Shown piece after piece: positions 1-7,268 of a stretch of DNA of 64,000 bases. Numbering within the stretch: position 1 is the first letter of the stretch; every line of letters starts with the position of its first letter. The DNA lies in the NCBI RefSeq assembly GCF_900129635.1, contig NZ_FSRB01000001.1, forward strand, positions 2,333,501 through 2,397,500, read 5' to 3'. The translations under genes and the position numbers were made by a program. Source of the DNA: Singulisphaera sp. GP187. GTDB taxonomy: Bacteria > Planctomycetota > Planctomycetia > Isosphaerales > Isosphaeraceae. The notes under the pieces are model-generated. The model ran no database searches. It was not told the DNA's origin and worked only from the letters and a program-made list of their open reading frames with translations.

Positions 1-338
1 CACGCGGCTCCTGTGGCTTGCGGTTCGCTTGAGCTGGAGGTTTGGCATTCATGTGTACCTGGGCCTCCCATAGGCGATCGCACGCATAAAAGGCCTGCCA
101 ACTTTTTCGAACCGTCTAAAAACGTGAAATTGGCCAGCTGCGGTGGGACGGGTGAGGGTGGTAGCAAATGACCTCCCCCCCTGGGGTTATCGCAAATCCC
201 GTAAGGCTTTGCCGATAGCATCGCCAACAGCGACATTCTCCCCATTCAGATCTGCGATGACTTTGAGTATAGCCGCTTGCTCGATTCCCTCCATCAGGTC
301 TGAGGCGACGGATTTCTGTGCAGCGCACGCTAGACTAA

Positions 339-1658
339 GGAATAGGCCGGGAATAACTTCCGTGGTTGGCATCGGTTAGGATGTCAGACCAGATGTTTGG
401 AGGGAGTATACGGGAGGGTCACATGGAAGCCTACACACCGACAGTCCAACGGATGATGAAACGGCTTTTCGGCTCGTTGAAAGAGAACGACCGGCGGCGG
501 TATGCGGCGATTGAGGCCGCGAAGTTGGGGCACGGCGGGGTCGAGTACATCGCGGGTGTCCTGGAGTGTGACCCGAAGACGATCCGGTTGGGCCTCGGGG
601 AATTGGAAGGCGAGGACGACCTGGACACGGGCCGCACTCGCAAAAAAGGGGCGGCCGGAAACGGTTGATCGAGGTGGACTCGGCCATCGAAGCGAACTTT
701 CACAAGGTCCTTGAGGACCACACCGCGGGCGACCCGATGCGACTCGAAGTGAAATGGACCAACTTGTCACGGCGCCAGATCGCCAAGCGGATGGAGGAAT
801 TGGGGACACGCGTCAGTCGCGACATCGTCTCGAAGTTGCTCCGGAAGCATGGTTACCGCAGGCGGAAGGCGGTGAAGAAGAAGACGATGGGGCCGCGCCA
901 CCCGGATCGCAACGCCCAGTTCGAGAATATCTCCCGTCTCAAGAAGAGGTACTTGAAGGCCGGCTTGCCGGTAATCAGCATCGACACGAAGAAGAAGGAA
1001 TTGCTGGGCGATTTCCAACGCGACGGGGTGATCGATACTCAAGAAACGATCGTGGTCAACGACCATGACTTCGGGAGCATGGGCTCGGGTACTGTGATCC
1101 CGCACGGGATCTACGACGTGGGGCGGAACCTTGGATTCGTCCACCTCAACACCAGCCACGACACCAGCGAACTGGCCTGTGACAGCATCGCGGCTTGGTG
1201 GGAATCTGACGGTCGGTCGGCCTATCCCGGGGCAAAGAAACTGCTGGTGCTGTGCGACGGCGGAGGTAGCAATAGTGCGTCGAGATATGTATTCAAGGAG
1301 CAACTTCAGAAGTTGGCGAATCGGCTGGGCATCGAGATCCGAATCGCCCATTACCCGCCGTACTGCTCGAAGTACAACCCGATCGAGCACCGCCTCTTCC
1401 CGCACGTGACGCGGGCCTGCCGCGGGGTGATCTTTCGAACGTTGGAGACGGTCCAGTACTACATCTCCAAGACCGAGACTGCCACGGGCTTGAAGGTGGC
1501 AGTGCGAATCCTTGAGAAGGTGTATCAGACCGGCATGAAGTGCGCCGAGGGATTCAAGGAGGGCATGAAAATTGTCTTCGACAAAGTCCTGCCCAAATGG
1601 AACTACCGGGCTCTCCCCAAACCAGCATGAAAACGGGAAGTTATTCCCGGCCTATTCC
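339..1658 (+). mobile_element. ISAzo13-family insertion sequence
   Basis: The ends are a perfect 24-bp inverted repeat: AGGAATAGGCCGGGAATAAC plus TTCC at 338-361, and its reverse complement at 1636-1659. The element is flanked on both sides by TAA (336-338 and 1659-1661), consistent with a short target duplication. It carries one transposase gene in two overlapping frames. It is inserted in a minus-strand membrane-protein gene. The family call rests on the transposase DDE-region motifs. The exact boundary is uncertain by a base because the duplicated TAA overlaps the repeat. Confidence 0.85.
423..1630 (+). CDS. ISAzo13-family transposase, made by a probable -1 frameshift
   Basis: DDE transposase that moves the surrounding element. 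Frame A starts at ATG 423 behind GGGAGGG and stops at 668. Frame B runs open to 1630. At 642-648 there is AAAAAAG with the first frame read as AAA AAA. A -1 slip there continues as RGGRKRLIEVDS, which fits the Gly/Arg linker normally found at this point in the family. The fused product would be about 402 residues, near the usual ~400. Catalytic landmarks are ISIDTKKKE (first Asp), VLCDGGGSNS (second Asp, a family hallmark) and YNPIEHRLFPHV (Glu). A simple inactivating indel in the A run is the alternative, but the intact long second frame and perfect ends favour programmed frameshifting. Confidence 0.82.
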
Positions 1659-2380
1659 TAAACAATTTTTTGGCAGCTTGGCGGACAGCTGGACTCTCTA
1701 CTAAGAGCATAAGACCAGTCATTTTTAAAATCGATAATTCAAATTCATGAATGGATTTAGTTAGGTCGCCTTCGTTCTTCTGTTGGGCCTTATAATCAAT
1801 AGCAATAAAATGCAGAATACTGATTGCTTGGACGAGATTTTGAACGGCCTGTTGAAGTTCGAGTAGCGTCTTCATTTGAAACTCAGCCCATCGCTGCTCA
1901 CGACGCTCTTCAATCTCTTTAGCCTTGAGACCGTGTTGGCTCTTCCACGAAATTTGTTGGCCCACTATCAGGAAGCCGCCGCCAACCAGAGCACCGCAAA
2001 GAGTGCCGAAAAACTGGATCCAAGGATTCGACGCCGTAGACCCAGCTTGTGCTCCCCCGGTCAAGGTTGGACCGTGGAGCCAATCCAAGAACGCCGCGGA
2101 GAGGAAGCCGCTTACGAAGCACGCGAGGGCACCGGCGGCCCAGTACCTGACATAGCGAGTTACCATAGCGAGGGGCATCCATCGGGGATTATTCGAACGG
2201 GATCCGGAGTAGGGGAGTGGTCGTCATTCGCTCCCGGCCCTTCTTGGATACGCCGCTTTGGGGCTGCGCGAGGGTCCCAGCAAATCCCCTCCCCCCTGGG
2301 GGGTAAACCCGCGGATACCCTTTGGTGCGTCCCGGTGGTGCTCTCTCAGGCACGCAGCACAATCGACAACGTCAGCGGAA

Positions 2381-2683
2381 TCACTGGGCCGGCCGGTAGC
2401 CAAAGTCGTCCCCGTCAATCAGCCCGGCGTCCCGGAGCGAGACTTGCCGGCGAGTAAGCGCCAGTGCCGCCGTCTCGGCGGCCGGTCGATACTCAACCCT
2501 CGCCGCGCTGAGGTACGCGTTCAAGTCGTCGCGGTGCACGAACAGCTTGCGGCGGATCCGGCGAGCCGCGAGCTTGCCGGCATGGATCTCCCGATAGACC
2601 GTGGCCGAACTACACCGTAGCTCGTGGGCCGTCTCGGGGAGGGTCAGCAGGATGGCATCGACCGGCGCACGCGTGGTGTTCAT
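2381..2683 (-). CDS. Excisionase-type helix-turn-helix protein
   Basis: A 100-residue protein with a MerR/excisionase-type HTH near residues 14-55. The visible pattern is LTLPETAHELRCSSATVYRE followed by a basic segment (KLAARRIRRKL) and VHRDDLNAYL, the typical shape of the HTH_17/Xis-like DNA-binding family in which the wing carries the basic residues. ATG 2683 has GGAGGC just upstream. In an integrative element such proteins bend DNA at attachment sites to direct excision or act as small transcription activators. It is transcribed in the same direction as the Xre-like gene upstream and separated from it by 65 bases. Family assignment is firm, exact role inferred. Confidence 0.75.
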   Translation of the reverse strand: MNTTRAPVDAILLTLPETAHELRCSSATVYREIHAGKLAARRIRRKLFVHRDDLNAYLSAARVEYRPAAETAALALTRRQVSLRDAGLIDGDDFGYRPAQ

Positions 2684-2748
2684 CGAGCCTCCGTAGGGAA
2701 GGTTTTGGCGGCATGTGGACCAAGTTTTAGGGAATCCGAAAGGGCGGG

Positions 2749-3558
2749 TTACTTCGATGACCTTTTCTTTTGATCGCCAGGTCCTCGACCCTTTTCGAAT
2801 ACGACCGCATAGATCATCGGCCCTCCGACATTACACTCCATACCATCATGCTCGGTAATGATTATATCGCTCTTGACTAAAATGATGCAGCCAAACGTCG
2901 GTGTAAATGTAAGACCTTGTGGGATCAATCGATTGATAATGGCTGGCATGCTGCCCGGAGGTGGGGAGTACAGCTCAAAATCGCCCTCGATCGGATATTC
3001 TGCTCCTGGTTTAGCCTGTGACTCTGGGATGAGCTGGTCCCTTTTGCAAACCACGGAACCCTCAGGGACCTCGTCAATTCCGATTAGGAAGAAATGCTCG
3101 AACTTAAAAACGCATCCAGGCTTGTATCTCTCCTCTTGCGAAATTTCCGAAGGTGACTCGATTTCCGCTGGCCGGCTTGAATGGGCTTTGGCCGCTGCCT
3201 GGATTGAGTTTGAGGGACCAACGGGTTGTGGTGCGGCAGGAGAGGTGGCGAGACGTCGAAGGGCTTCGTTCAGGCTGAGCTTTAATGCCCGGAAGAGGGT
3301 AATGACGGCTTCTTCGTCAGAGGATAGGCCTGAGTCGTTGGTTTGATTCTCGACCTCGTCTTTGACGAGGTAGTCAACCGAGACACCGAGGACGCGAGCC
3401 ATGCTCACGACCTGAGTAAGGCTCGGTCTGCTGTTGCCCGATTTCCATTCAGAGAAGCGGGAGGGGTGGACTTGGATTTGGCGAGACAACTCCGACTGAT
3501 TGACACCTTTCTCACGCGTCAGCTTCATCACCTTTTCAATCAGCTTATCAGCTTCCAT
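2749..3558 (-). CDS. Xre/Cro-family repressor-like regulator
   Basis: A 269-residue protein with an N-terminal HTH_3 domain at about residues 5-65: GVNQSELSRQIQVHPSRFSE, then WKSGNSRPSLTQVVSMARVL, the classic lambda-repressor/Xre helix pattern. A Pro/Ser-rich linker follows (around residues 75-140), then a C-terminal domain of about 120 residues that I do not recognise. It lacks a clear LexA/S24 Ser-Lys protease signature, so self-cleavage is not supported. I chose ATG 3558, behind GAGGGG, over a TTG nine codons upstream. It diverges from the rightward genes starting at 3730, as expected for the master repressor of an integrated element. The intergenic region carries repeated TCCGC motifs that could be its operators. 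Confidence 0.78.
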   Translation of the reverse strand: MEADKLIEKVMKLTREKGVNQSELSRQIQVHPSRFSEWKSGNSRPSLTQVVSMARVLGVSVDYLVKDEVENQTNDSGLSSDEEAVITLFRALKLSLNEALRRLATSPAAPQPVGPSNSIQAAAKAHSSRPAEIESPSEISQEERYKPGCVFKFEHFFLIGIDEVPEGSVVCKRDQLIPESQAKPGAEYPIEGDFELYSPPPGSMPAIINRLIPQGLTFTPTFGCIILVKSDIIITEHDGMECNVGGPMIYAVVFEKGRGPGDQKKRSSK

Positions 3559-3594
3559 ACAATTCACCCCTCGACGTGCCGCCAATTTTCGGAA

Positions 3595-3642
3595 TCCGCA
3601 ATTCTTTTTCGTTCCGCGTATTGACTTATTGTGGATTCCGCA
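3595..3642. promoter_or_regulatory. Repeated TCCGC operator-like motifs
   Basis: Three copies of a TCCGC(A/G)-A/T-rich motif begin at 3595, 3613 and 3637, all in the same orientation, in the divergent region between the repressor gene and the rightward genes. The first and third share TCCGCAAT exactly. The third lies between the -35 and -10 boxes of the rightward promoter, where a bound repressor would block RNA polymerase. Binding by the adjacent Xre-like protein is inference. Confidence 0.45.
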
Positions 3643-3649
3643 ATATTCT
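3621..3649 (+). promoter_or_regulatory. Sigma-70-type promoter for the rightward element genes
   Basis: TTGACT at 3621-3626 and TATTCT at 3644-3649 are separated by 17 bases, the optimal spacing. Five of six -35 and four of six -10 positions match consensus. It points to the genes from 3730 onward. Confidence 0.55.
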
Positions 3650-3729
3650 TCTGGAGTGCTTTACAAATTATACACCATTTCAGCAAAAGGAACACTGCCA
3701 TCGTCCCTATCACGACGATCGCCAATCGA

Positions 3730-3900
3730 ATGAATGAGCAGTCGGCCTTTGCCAAGGGCGCCGCATGGGCCCTCGGGCTCGAGTTGCATTGGATCGGCCC
3801 CTCCCTCTGTCTCTCCGAGGAGGATGCCGAAAAGCTTGTCAGGATGACTGGGAATCGGGAAATCCCGCACCGCAAGGAACGCGCAAAGGCCACCGCGTAA
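3730..3900 (+). CDS. Small hypothetical protein, first rightward gene of the element
   Basis: A 56-residue frame from ATG 3730 lying 80 bases downstream of the candidate promoter, so in the place where satellites and phages carry a cro- or alpA-like gene. The sequence (start MNEQSAFAKGAAWALGLEL, then LCLSEEDAEKLVRMTGN and a basic tail) is hydrophilic and helical, but I see no definite HTH. No strong ribosome-binding site is visible. Position and orientation are the main support; function unknown. Confidence 0.4.
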   Translation: MNEQSAFAKGAAWALGLELHWIGPSLCLSEEDAEKLVRMTGNREIPHRKERAKATA

Positions 3901-3983
3901 CAACCCCGCCTTTATCCCGACAAGACGAGTCAGCCAGCGGCGTTCGCTGGCCCCGACGAAGGTACGTACCCAGGAAACCAACA

Positions 3984-4205
3984 ATGGCGACCGCGACGAA
4001 GACTGCCCGAAGCCTCAAGGTCCTCTGCCCGTTCTGCCTAGCGGGGGAGTCGATCACCCTCGACCTGAACGACCTCAGAGCCTGCGTGTGCTCGAACTGC
4101 TCAGAGGAGTTCAGCCCGCAAGACGCCTTGGCCAAGGCGAACGAGCTGGTAGCGAAGTGGTCCCAGGTCGTGGCCTGGATCGAATCAGCCCCGGCGGGGT
4201 CGTGA
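3984..4205 (+). CDS. Small zinc-ribbon protein
   Basis: A 73-residue protein with two CxxC knuckles: LCPFCLAG near residues 14-21 and VCSNCSEEF near residues 33-41. This is the spacing of a zinc ribbon. Between them is SITLDLNDLRAC, and the C-terminus is a single amphipathic helix ending in a Trp-containing segment (VAKWSQVVAWIES). ATG 3984 follows a weak AGGAA. Small zinc-ribbon proteins of this look are common cargo in planctomycete mobile regions (from memory, not checked), but their role is unknown. It is the second gene of the presumed rightward transcription unit of the element. Confidence 0.65.
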   Translation: MATATKTARSLKVLCPFCLAGESITLDLNDLRACVCSNCSEEFSPQDALAKANELVAKWSQVVAWIESAPAGS

Positions 4206-4306
4206 TCCCCACCCGCGCAAGAGAGAGGGCCTCCGCGACTGCAATCGCGTTGGCCCTGGTGTCTGCCCAGTCCCATGGTCTACCAACCGTTAGGAGTTCG
4301 AGCGAC

Positions 4307-4603
4307 ATGAGCATTGTAGCCCAGCAACCGCCGTTGTCCAGGAAAGTCCGCAAAGCATGCGACCCCGTGCCGCTCTCACCCCTCGAGCACGCGCTAACCC
4401 GCGTGGCCTGGTTGCTCAACCGTCGAGGTTACCGACCGGTCGACGTCTCCGCGATCATCCTCGAGCTCCGGGCCGCGGGGACCGCCGAGTGTTGCGGACG
4501 CATCAGCGACTTCGACCGTCCGCACGTCGAGGCCCTCTTGCCGTGGTCGATCGACTGGTCCGATCCGAAGTGGGGCGAGCCCCTGTCTTCCCCCAGGGTT
4601 TGA
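4307..4603 (+). CDS. Hypothetical element protein
   Basis: A 98-residue protein from ATG 4307, with TAGGAG about ten bases upstream. Visible features are a helical centre (HALTRVAWLLNRRGY, then VSAIILELRAAGT) and an acidic Trp-rich end (LLPWSIDWSDPKWG). No transmembrane segment, signal peptide or known motif is seen. It sits in the rightward gene set between the zinc-ribbon protein and the 192-residue protein, 101 and 82 bases from its neighbours. Function unknown. Confidence 0.5.
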   Translation: MSIVAQQPPLSRKVRKACDPVPLSPLEHALTRVAWLLNRRGYRPVDVSAIILELRAAGTAECCGRISDFDRPHVEALLPWSIDWSDPKWGEPLSSPRV

Positions 4604-4685
4604 AGCTTTCTCCGACTCTCCGGAGCGAATCGAAGCTGCTCGTTCCTACCCACATTGAGACCTCGACAGGCAGGACCCATAAACG

Positions 4686-5264
4686 ATGGCAATGACGACG
4701 ACGAAGCGGAAGAGAAAGGCCAAGGTTGTCCAGCCACCCCCGGAAGATCCGGTCGTGACGCACGCTGCAACCTTCGAGCGGTATCGCAATCTGGCCGCAG
4801 ATCTGACCCGGCAGGCGATCGAGGCGTACACTCGGATCCGAGCGGAATACGTTGCGATGGAAGCCATGGAGTACGCGATTCTTGGCGAGTTTCCCGAGCG
4901 CCATCCGAAGGATGCCAAGGCAGACCACACCGAGGATCAGTTCAAGCTGCTCGAGCACACGTGTTACTGGGGGCATTGGACGCAAGACAAGACGAACCTG
5001 CTTCTCGATGCCGAGAACTGCCTGGTTCGATCCATCCTGAATTGGGATCGGACTCTCGACCGAGACGCGCTCGAGGCCGGCCCCGCGTCGGTCCATGCCC
5101 CGCGGGGTGTCATCCACAACGGATCGCTTTACCTGGCCATTCCTGATGATGACGACAAGTCGTCTGGCCTGGGCTGGACAACCCTTCGAGTCGTACCCCT
5201 GGCCTCAATCGTCGATCTTGACACAACAGGCGACGTGAACCTCTCCATCAAAGGGGGAGACTGA
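4686..5264 (+). CDS. Hypothetical element protein with basic N-terminus
   Basis: A 192-residue soluble protein. The first 15 residues are very basic (TTTKRKRKAKVV), then there is a long helical region with FERYRNLAADLTRQAIEAY, and a Trp/Cys patch (EHTCYWGHWTQDKTNLLL) near residues 93-110. The C-terminal third looks like beta strands (SLYLAIPDDDD, TLRVVPLASIVDL). I do not recognise the family. It ends 6 bases before the replication-initiator-like gene begins, so the two are likely co-transcribed, and a role in replication or its control is possible but unproven. Confidence 0.6.
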   Translation: MAMTTTKRKRKAKVVQPPPEDPVVTHAATFERYRNLAADLTRQAIEAYTRIRAEYVAMEAMEYAILGEFPERHPKDAKADHTEDQFKLLEHTCYWGHWTQDKTNLLLDAENCLVRSILNWDRTLDRDALEAGPASVHAPRGVIHNGSLYLAIPDDDDKSSGLGWTTLRVVPLASIVDLDTTGDVNLSIKGGD

Positions 5265-5270
5265 CGCCCC

Positions 5271-6758
5271 ATGGCCAAGCAGTCGGGTAAAGGGCTGGGA
5301 TCAACCAAGACGCCAGGTGGCTACGCCGACGTGCCTCATGGCATCGCGGCCGATCGTCGCCTTAGCGCAACTGACTGCCGGGTGATCATGGCGTTGCTTT
5401 TCCATGCCTGCGATCGAACCGAGTGCGAGTGTTCCGATGAACAACTTGCCAAGTATGCCCAGGTTCACGAACGAACGATCACCCGATCACTTGACTCGCT
5501 CGAAGGGTTCGGCCTGATCCGCCGACGACAGGCCCACGCAAACTCCAAGAGGCAGACCGGTCGGGTGATCGCCCTGCTTTGGAGGGTCGACCCGAAGCTT
5601 ATTCCCAAGCCTCCTCGACGACCCAATCGTAGCGACCGGGTTTGGGCATCCCAGAATTCGGAGGAGGGACAACCAGAACAAGGCCAGCTGGCAGACACCA
5701 GTGTCCGGCAGCTGGCAGACACCAGTGTCCGGCAGCTGGCAGACACCAGTGTCCGGCGCAATAGTAGAAGAAGGAAAGAGAAGAAGGAAAGAGAAGAAGT
5801 TCCTCCTTCGTCGTCACCAAAGAAGGGGACGGACAACGACGATCCAAACGGTTTTTTGATCCCTGATGGGGAGGGGATCGAAAGCCAAATCCTCCCCTCG
5901 ATCGAGGCGGCTCGCCTCTGCTTTGGCGATGCCGTTGCCGAAGAGCTTCGGGCCGATGCCAAGCGGCTTGGCGCCCCGAAAGAACCCAACGGCCGCGGGG
6001 GCATGAACGGTCGCTGGGACCTCTACCCCAACGCGATCTACCAGACCAAGCATGTTGGCAGGTACACCGGCAACCCGCTCCGGTATGCCGTTGGCGTTGC
6101 CAACGACTTCGCGATCAACGGCGTCCCAACCGAAGCAAAGACGGCCCGCGCCAAGATCGAGGCACGGGTGAGGGAGGAGGCGGAATTCGAGGCGCAAGTT
6201 CTGGCCGATGACGAGGCCGCAAGGAAAGCCGCCGAAGCGGCAGAAGCTAAAGCCGAGGCCAAAGAGGCAGAGGCCAAGGCGAAGGCCGCGGAGGATCGTT
6301 GCCGTATCGAGAATGCGACGGCCCCGGAGATCATCCAGCATTTCAAGGATCTGGGCTGGCTCTTGATCGTCAGTGAAACCGACGATGGCGTGAAGATTTA
6401 CACGCAGGCTATCCATTCAGGTATTCCCAAGTTCCCCCCGATATACGGCGAACGACTGACGGCAATCAGGCTCGAGGTCATCGCTTTCCTCAGGGCGCAA
6501 AAAGAGGAAAGCCTGGCCAGGTTGCAAGCGGCGAGGTCCGCAGTGCCACCTTCGGTCGATGCTCCCGCGCAGCTCAACCCACGCTCTGCCCGGGCGGTCG
6601 CCGAGGGCATGAAGGCAACACTGGTCGAACCAACAGCCGAACAGCGGGCCGAGTTCGCCGAGAAGAAGCGAGTCGCCCTCGCCGCGATCAAGACCGCGGC
6701 GAAAGTCCGGCACCCGGCCAATCCACTCCTGACCCACACCGGAGACCCCAATGGTTGA
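5271..6758 (+). CDS. Replication-initiator-like winged-helix protein with internal iterons
   Basis: A 495-residue protein. Residues 25-110 form a winged helix of the HTH_36/phage replication type: LSATDCRVIMALLFHACDR, SDEQLAKYAQVHERTITRSL and EGFGLIRRR. A linker at residues 139-162 is three exact copies of QLADTSVR, followed by a basic stretch (RRRKEKKEREE). A long Ala/Glu/Lys coiled coil occupies about residues 295-345. ATG 5271 follows AGGGGGAGA. The eight-residue repeats are encoded by perfect 24-bp repeats, as in lambda O, where the origin lies in the initiator gene. The C-terminal half has no recognisable primase or helicase motif, so an O-like initiator recruiting host helicase is the best guess. 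Its 3' end overlaps the next gene by 8 bases. Confidence 0.65.
   Translation: MAKQSGKGLGSTKTPGGYADVPHGIAADRRLSATDCRVIMALLFHACDRTECECSDEQLAKYAQVHERTITRSLDSLEGFGLIRRRQAHANSKRQTGRVIALLWRVDPKLIPKPPRRPNRSDRVWASQNSEEGQPEQGQLADTSVRQLADTSVRQLADTSVRRNSRRRKEKKEREEVPPSSSPKKGTDNDDPNGFLIPDGEGIESQILPSIEAARLCFGDAVAEELRADAKRLGAPKEPNGRGGMNGRWDLYPNAIYQTKHVGRYTGNPLRYAVGVANDFAINGVPTEAKTARAKIEARVREEAEFEAQVLADDEAARKAAEAAEAKAEAKEAEAKAKAAEDRCRIENATAPEIIQHFKDLGWLLIVSETDDGVKIYTQAIHSGIPKFPPIYGERLTAIRLEVIAFLRAQKEESLARLQAARSAVPPSVDAPAQLNPRSARAVAEGMKATLVEPTAEQRAEFAEKKRVALAAIKTAAKVRHPANPLLTHTGDPNG
5685..5756 (+). repeat. Three perfect 24-bp tandem iterons inside the initiator-like gene
   Basis: The unit begins CAGCTGGCAGACACCAGTGT and ends CCGG. 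It is repeated without a mismatch at 5685-5708, 5709-5732 and 5733-5756. Each unit contains the dyad GACAC-CA-GTGTC and a CAGCTG palindrome. Perfect nucleotide identity, including third codon positions, suggests selection on DNA or very recent duplication. The likely role is an origin-binding site for the encoded protein. Confidence 0.8.
5766..5799 (+). other. 34-base polypurine tract next to the iterons
   Basis: An unbroken A/G run with two 13-base direct repeats of GAAGGAAAGAGAA (5770-5782 and 5783-5795). It lies 9 bases beyond the third iteron. In lambda-type origins an easily melted tract follows the iterons, and this tract is the corresponding candidate here. It also encodes the basic Lys/Glu/Arg linker of the protein, so the coding constraint alone could explain part of the bias. 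Confidence 0.5.
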
Positions 6759-6945
6759 GAAGCGCGTGATGTGTGACAGGTGCAAAAAAGTCATTATCGA
6801 TCATCACTCGATTCTTACGCTCGAGTTCAACGCCCCGTCGGATACCCGCGACGCCATGGATATCTGTTTCGACTGCACCTCCCTGCTTTTGGGTTGGATG
6901 GCCGCCGGCAACCCCGCCGCCGAACTGGAGACCAACGCGCGATGA
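6751..6945 (+). CDS. Small CxxC zinc-binding protein
   Basis: A 64-residue protein with MCDRCKK near residues 7-13 and ICFDCTS near residues 38-44, a two-knuckle zinc ribbon. Its ATG at 6751 overlaps the end of the initiator-like gene by 8 bases, and its TGA overlaps the ATG of the next gene (ATGA), so translation of the three genes is probably coupled. It is unlike the other zinc ribbon at 3984 in the distance between the knuckles. The function is unknown. The coupling to the initiator suggests a role in replication or regulation of the element. Confidence 0.65.
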   Translation: MVEKRVMCDRCKKVIIDHHSILTLEFNAPSDTRDAMDICFDCTSLLLGWMAAGNPAAELETNAR

Positions 6946-7268
6946 GCACGAAGGCGCCCGATATTCTCGAGCCGTCCGAGGCGGCCGCCCGCCTCGCGAT
7001 CTCGACCAAGTGCCTGACGGCGATCATCCGTCGGCACCACTACAAGTTCACCGAGCTTGCCGCGGGTGGCAAGCCCGGCGACCGGGGCCGACGTCGATGG
7101 GGCCTGACGGAGGCCCAACTGCAAACCATCATCCGGGGACAGGAGCGGGGCTTCGAAGAGCCGGAGCCGGAGACCGCCGCTCCGGCCGCCACCCGATACT
7201 CAAACCTGCCCCCGGACGACGGCCGGTTGCTCCTGAGAAAAGGCAAGGGACGGGCGCGGTCACGATGA
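6942..7268 (+). CDS. Excisionase-like HTH protein
   Basis: A 108-residue protein starting at ATG 6942 in an ATGA overlap. It has a MerR/Xis-like domain: ILEPSEAAARLAISTKCLTA then IIRRHHYKFTELA, a Gly/Arg-rich wing (KPGDRGRRRWGLT) and a second helix (EAQLQTIIRGQE). The tail is Pro/Glu-rich and ends in basic residues. It is the last gene of the rightward set and converges with the integrase gene, their ends overlapping by 9 bases. Together with the HTH protein at 2381-2683 it gives two candidates for the recombination directionality factor. Confidence 0.62.
   Translation: MSTKAPDILEPSEAAARLAISTKCLTAIIRRHHYKFTELAAGGKPGDRGRRRWGLTEAQLQTIIRGQERGFEEPEPETAAPAATRYSNLPPDDGRLLLRKGKGRARSR

Larger units (their letters stand above)
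187..2178 (-). pseudogene. Two-TM membrane protein gene split by an insertion sequence
   Basis: The gene reads from ATG at 2178 leftwards and is broken by the insertion sequence at 339-1658. The 5' part (2178-1659) has two hydrophobic segments, near residues 12-32 and 52-76, then a charged helical region. The 3' part is 335-187, ending in TAA. Removing the element and one TAA copy joins the parts with no frameshift (520 + 149 bases, 222 residues), giving the junction KKLF-SLACAAQKS. I recognise no family. The precise restoration argues that the insertion is recent and the gene was intact before it. Whether the truncated N-terminal product is still made is unknown. Confidence 0.75.
163..2301. 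repeat. Imperfect 23-24 bp direct repeat flanking the split membrane gene
   Basis: Positions 163-186 and 2279-2301 share AGCAAAT then CTCCCCCCTGGGG, with small differences in between. The two copies bracket the interrupted membrane-protein gene (187-2178), and the left copy lies directly beyond its stop codon. They could be a duplicated terminator-like or attachment-like sequence, or coincidence from C-rich composition. No other gene is seen in 1-186 or in 2179-2380. Confidence 0.35.

Noticed and set aside
642..647. Inactivated transposase by frameshift mutation
   Set aside because: Not excluded, but the slippery heptamer, conserved linker after a -1 slip and intact element ends favour programmed frameshifting.
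5685..5756. CRISPR array or assembly artefact
   Set aside because: Repeats are directly adjacent with no spacers, in frame within a gene and followed by a fitting purine tract; iterons explain them better.
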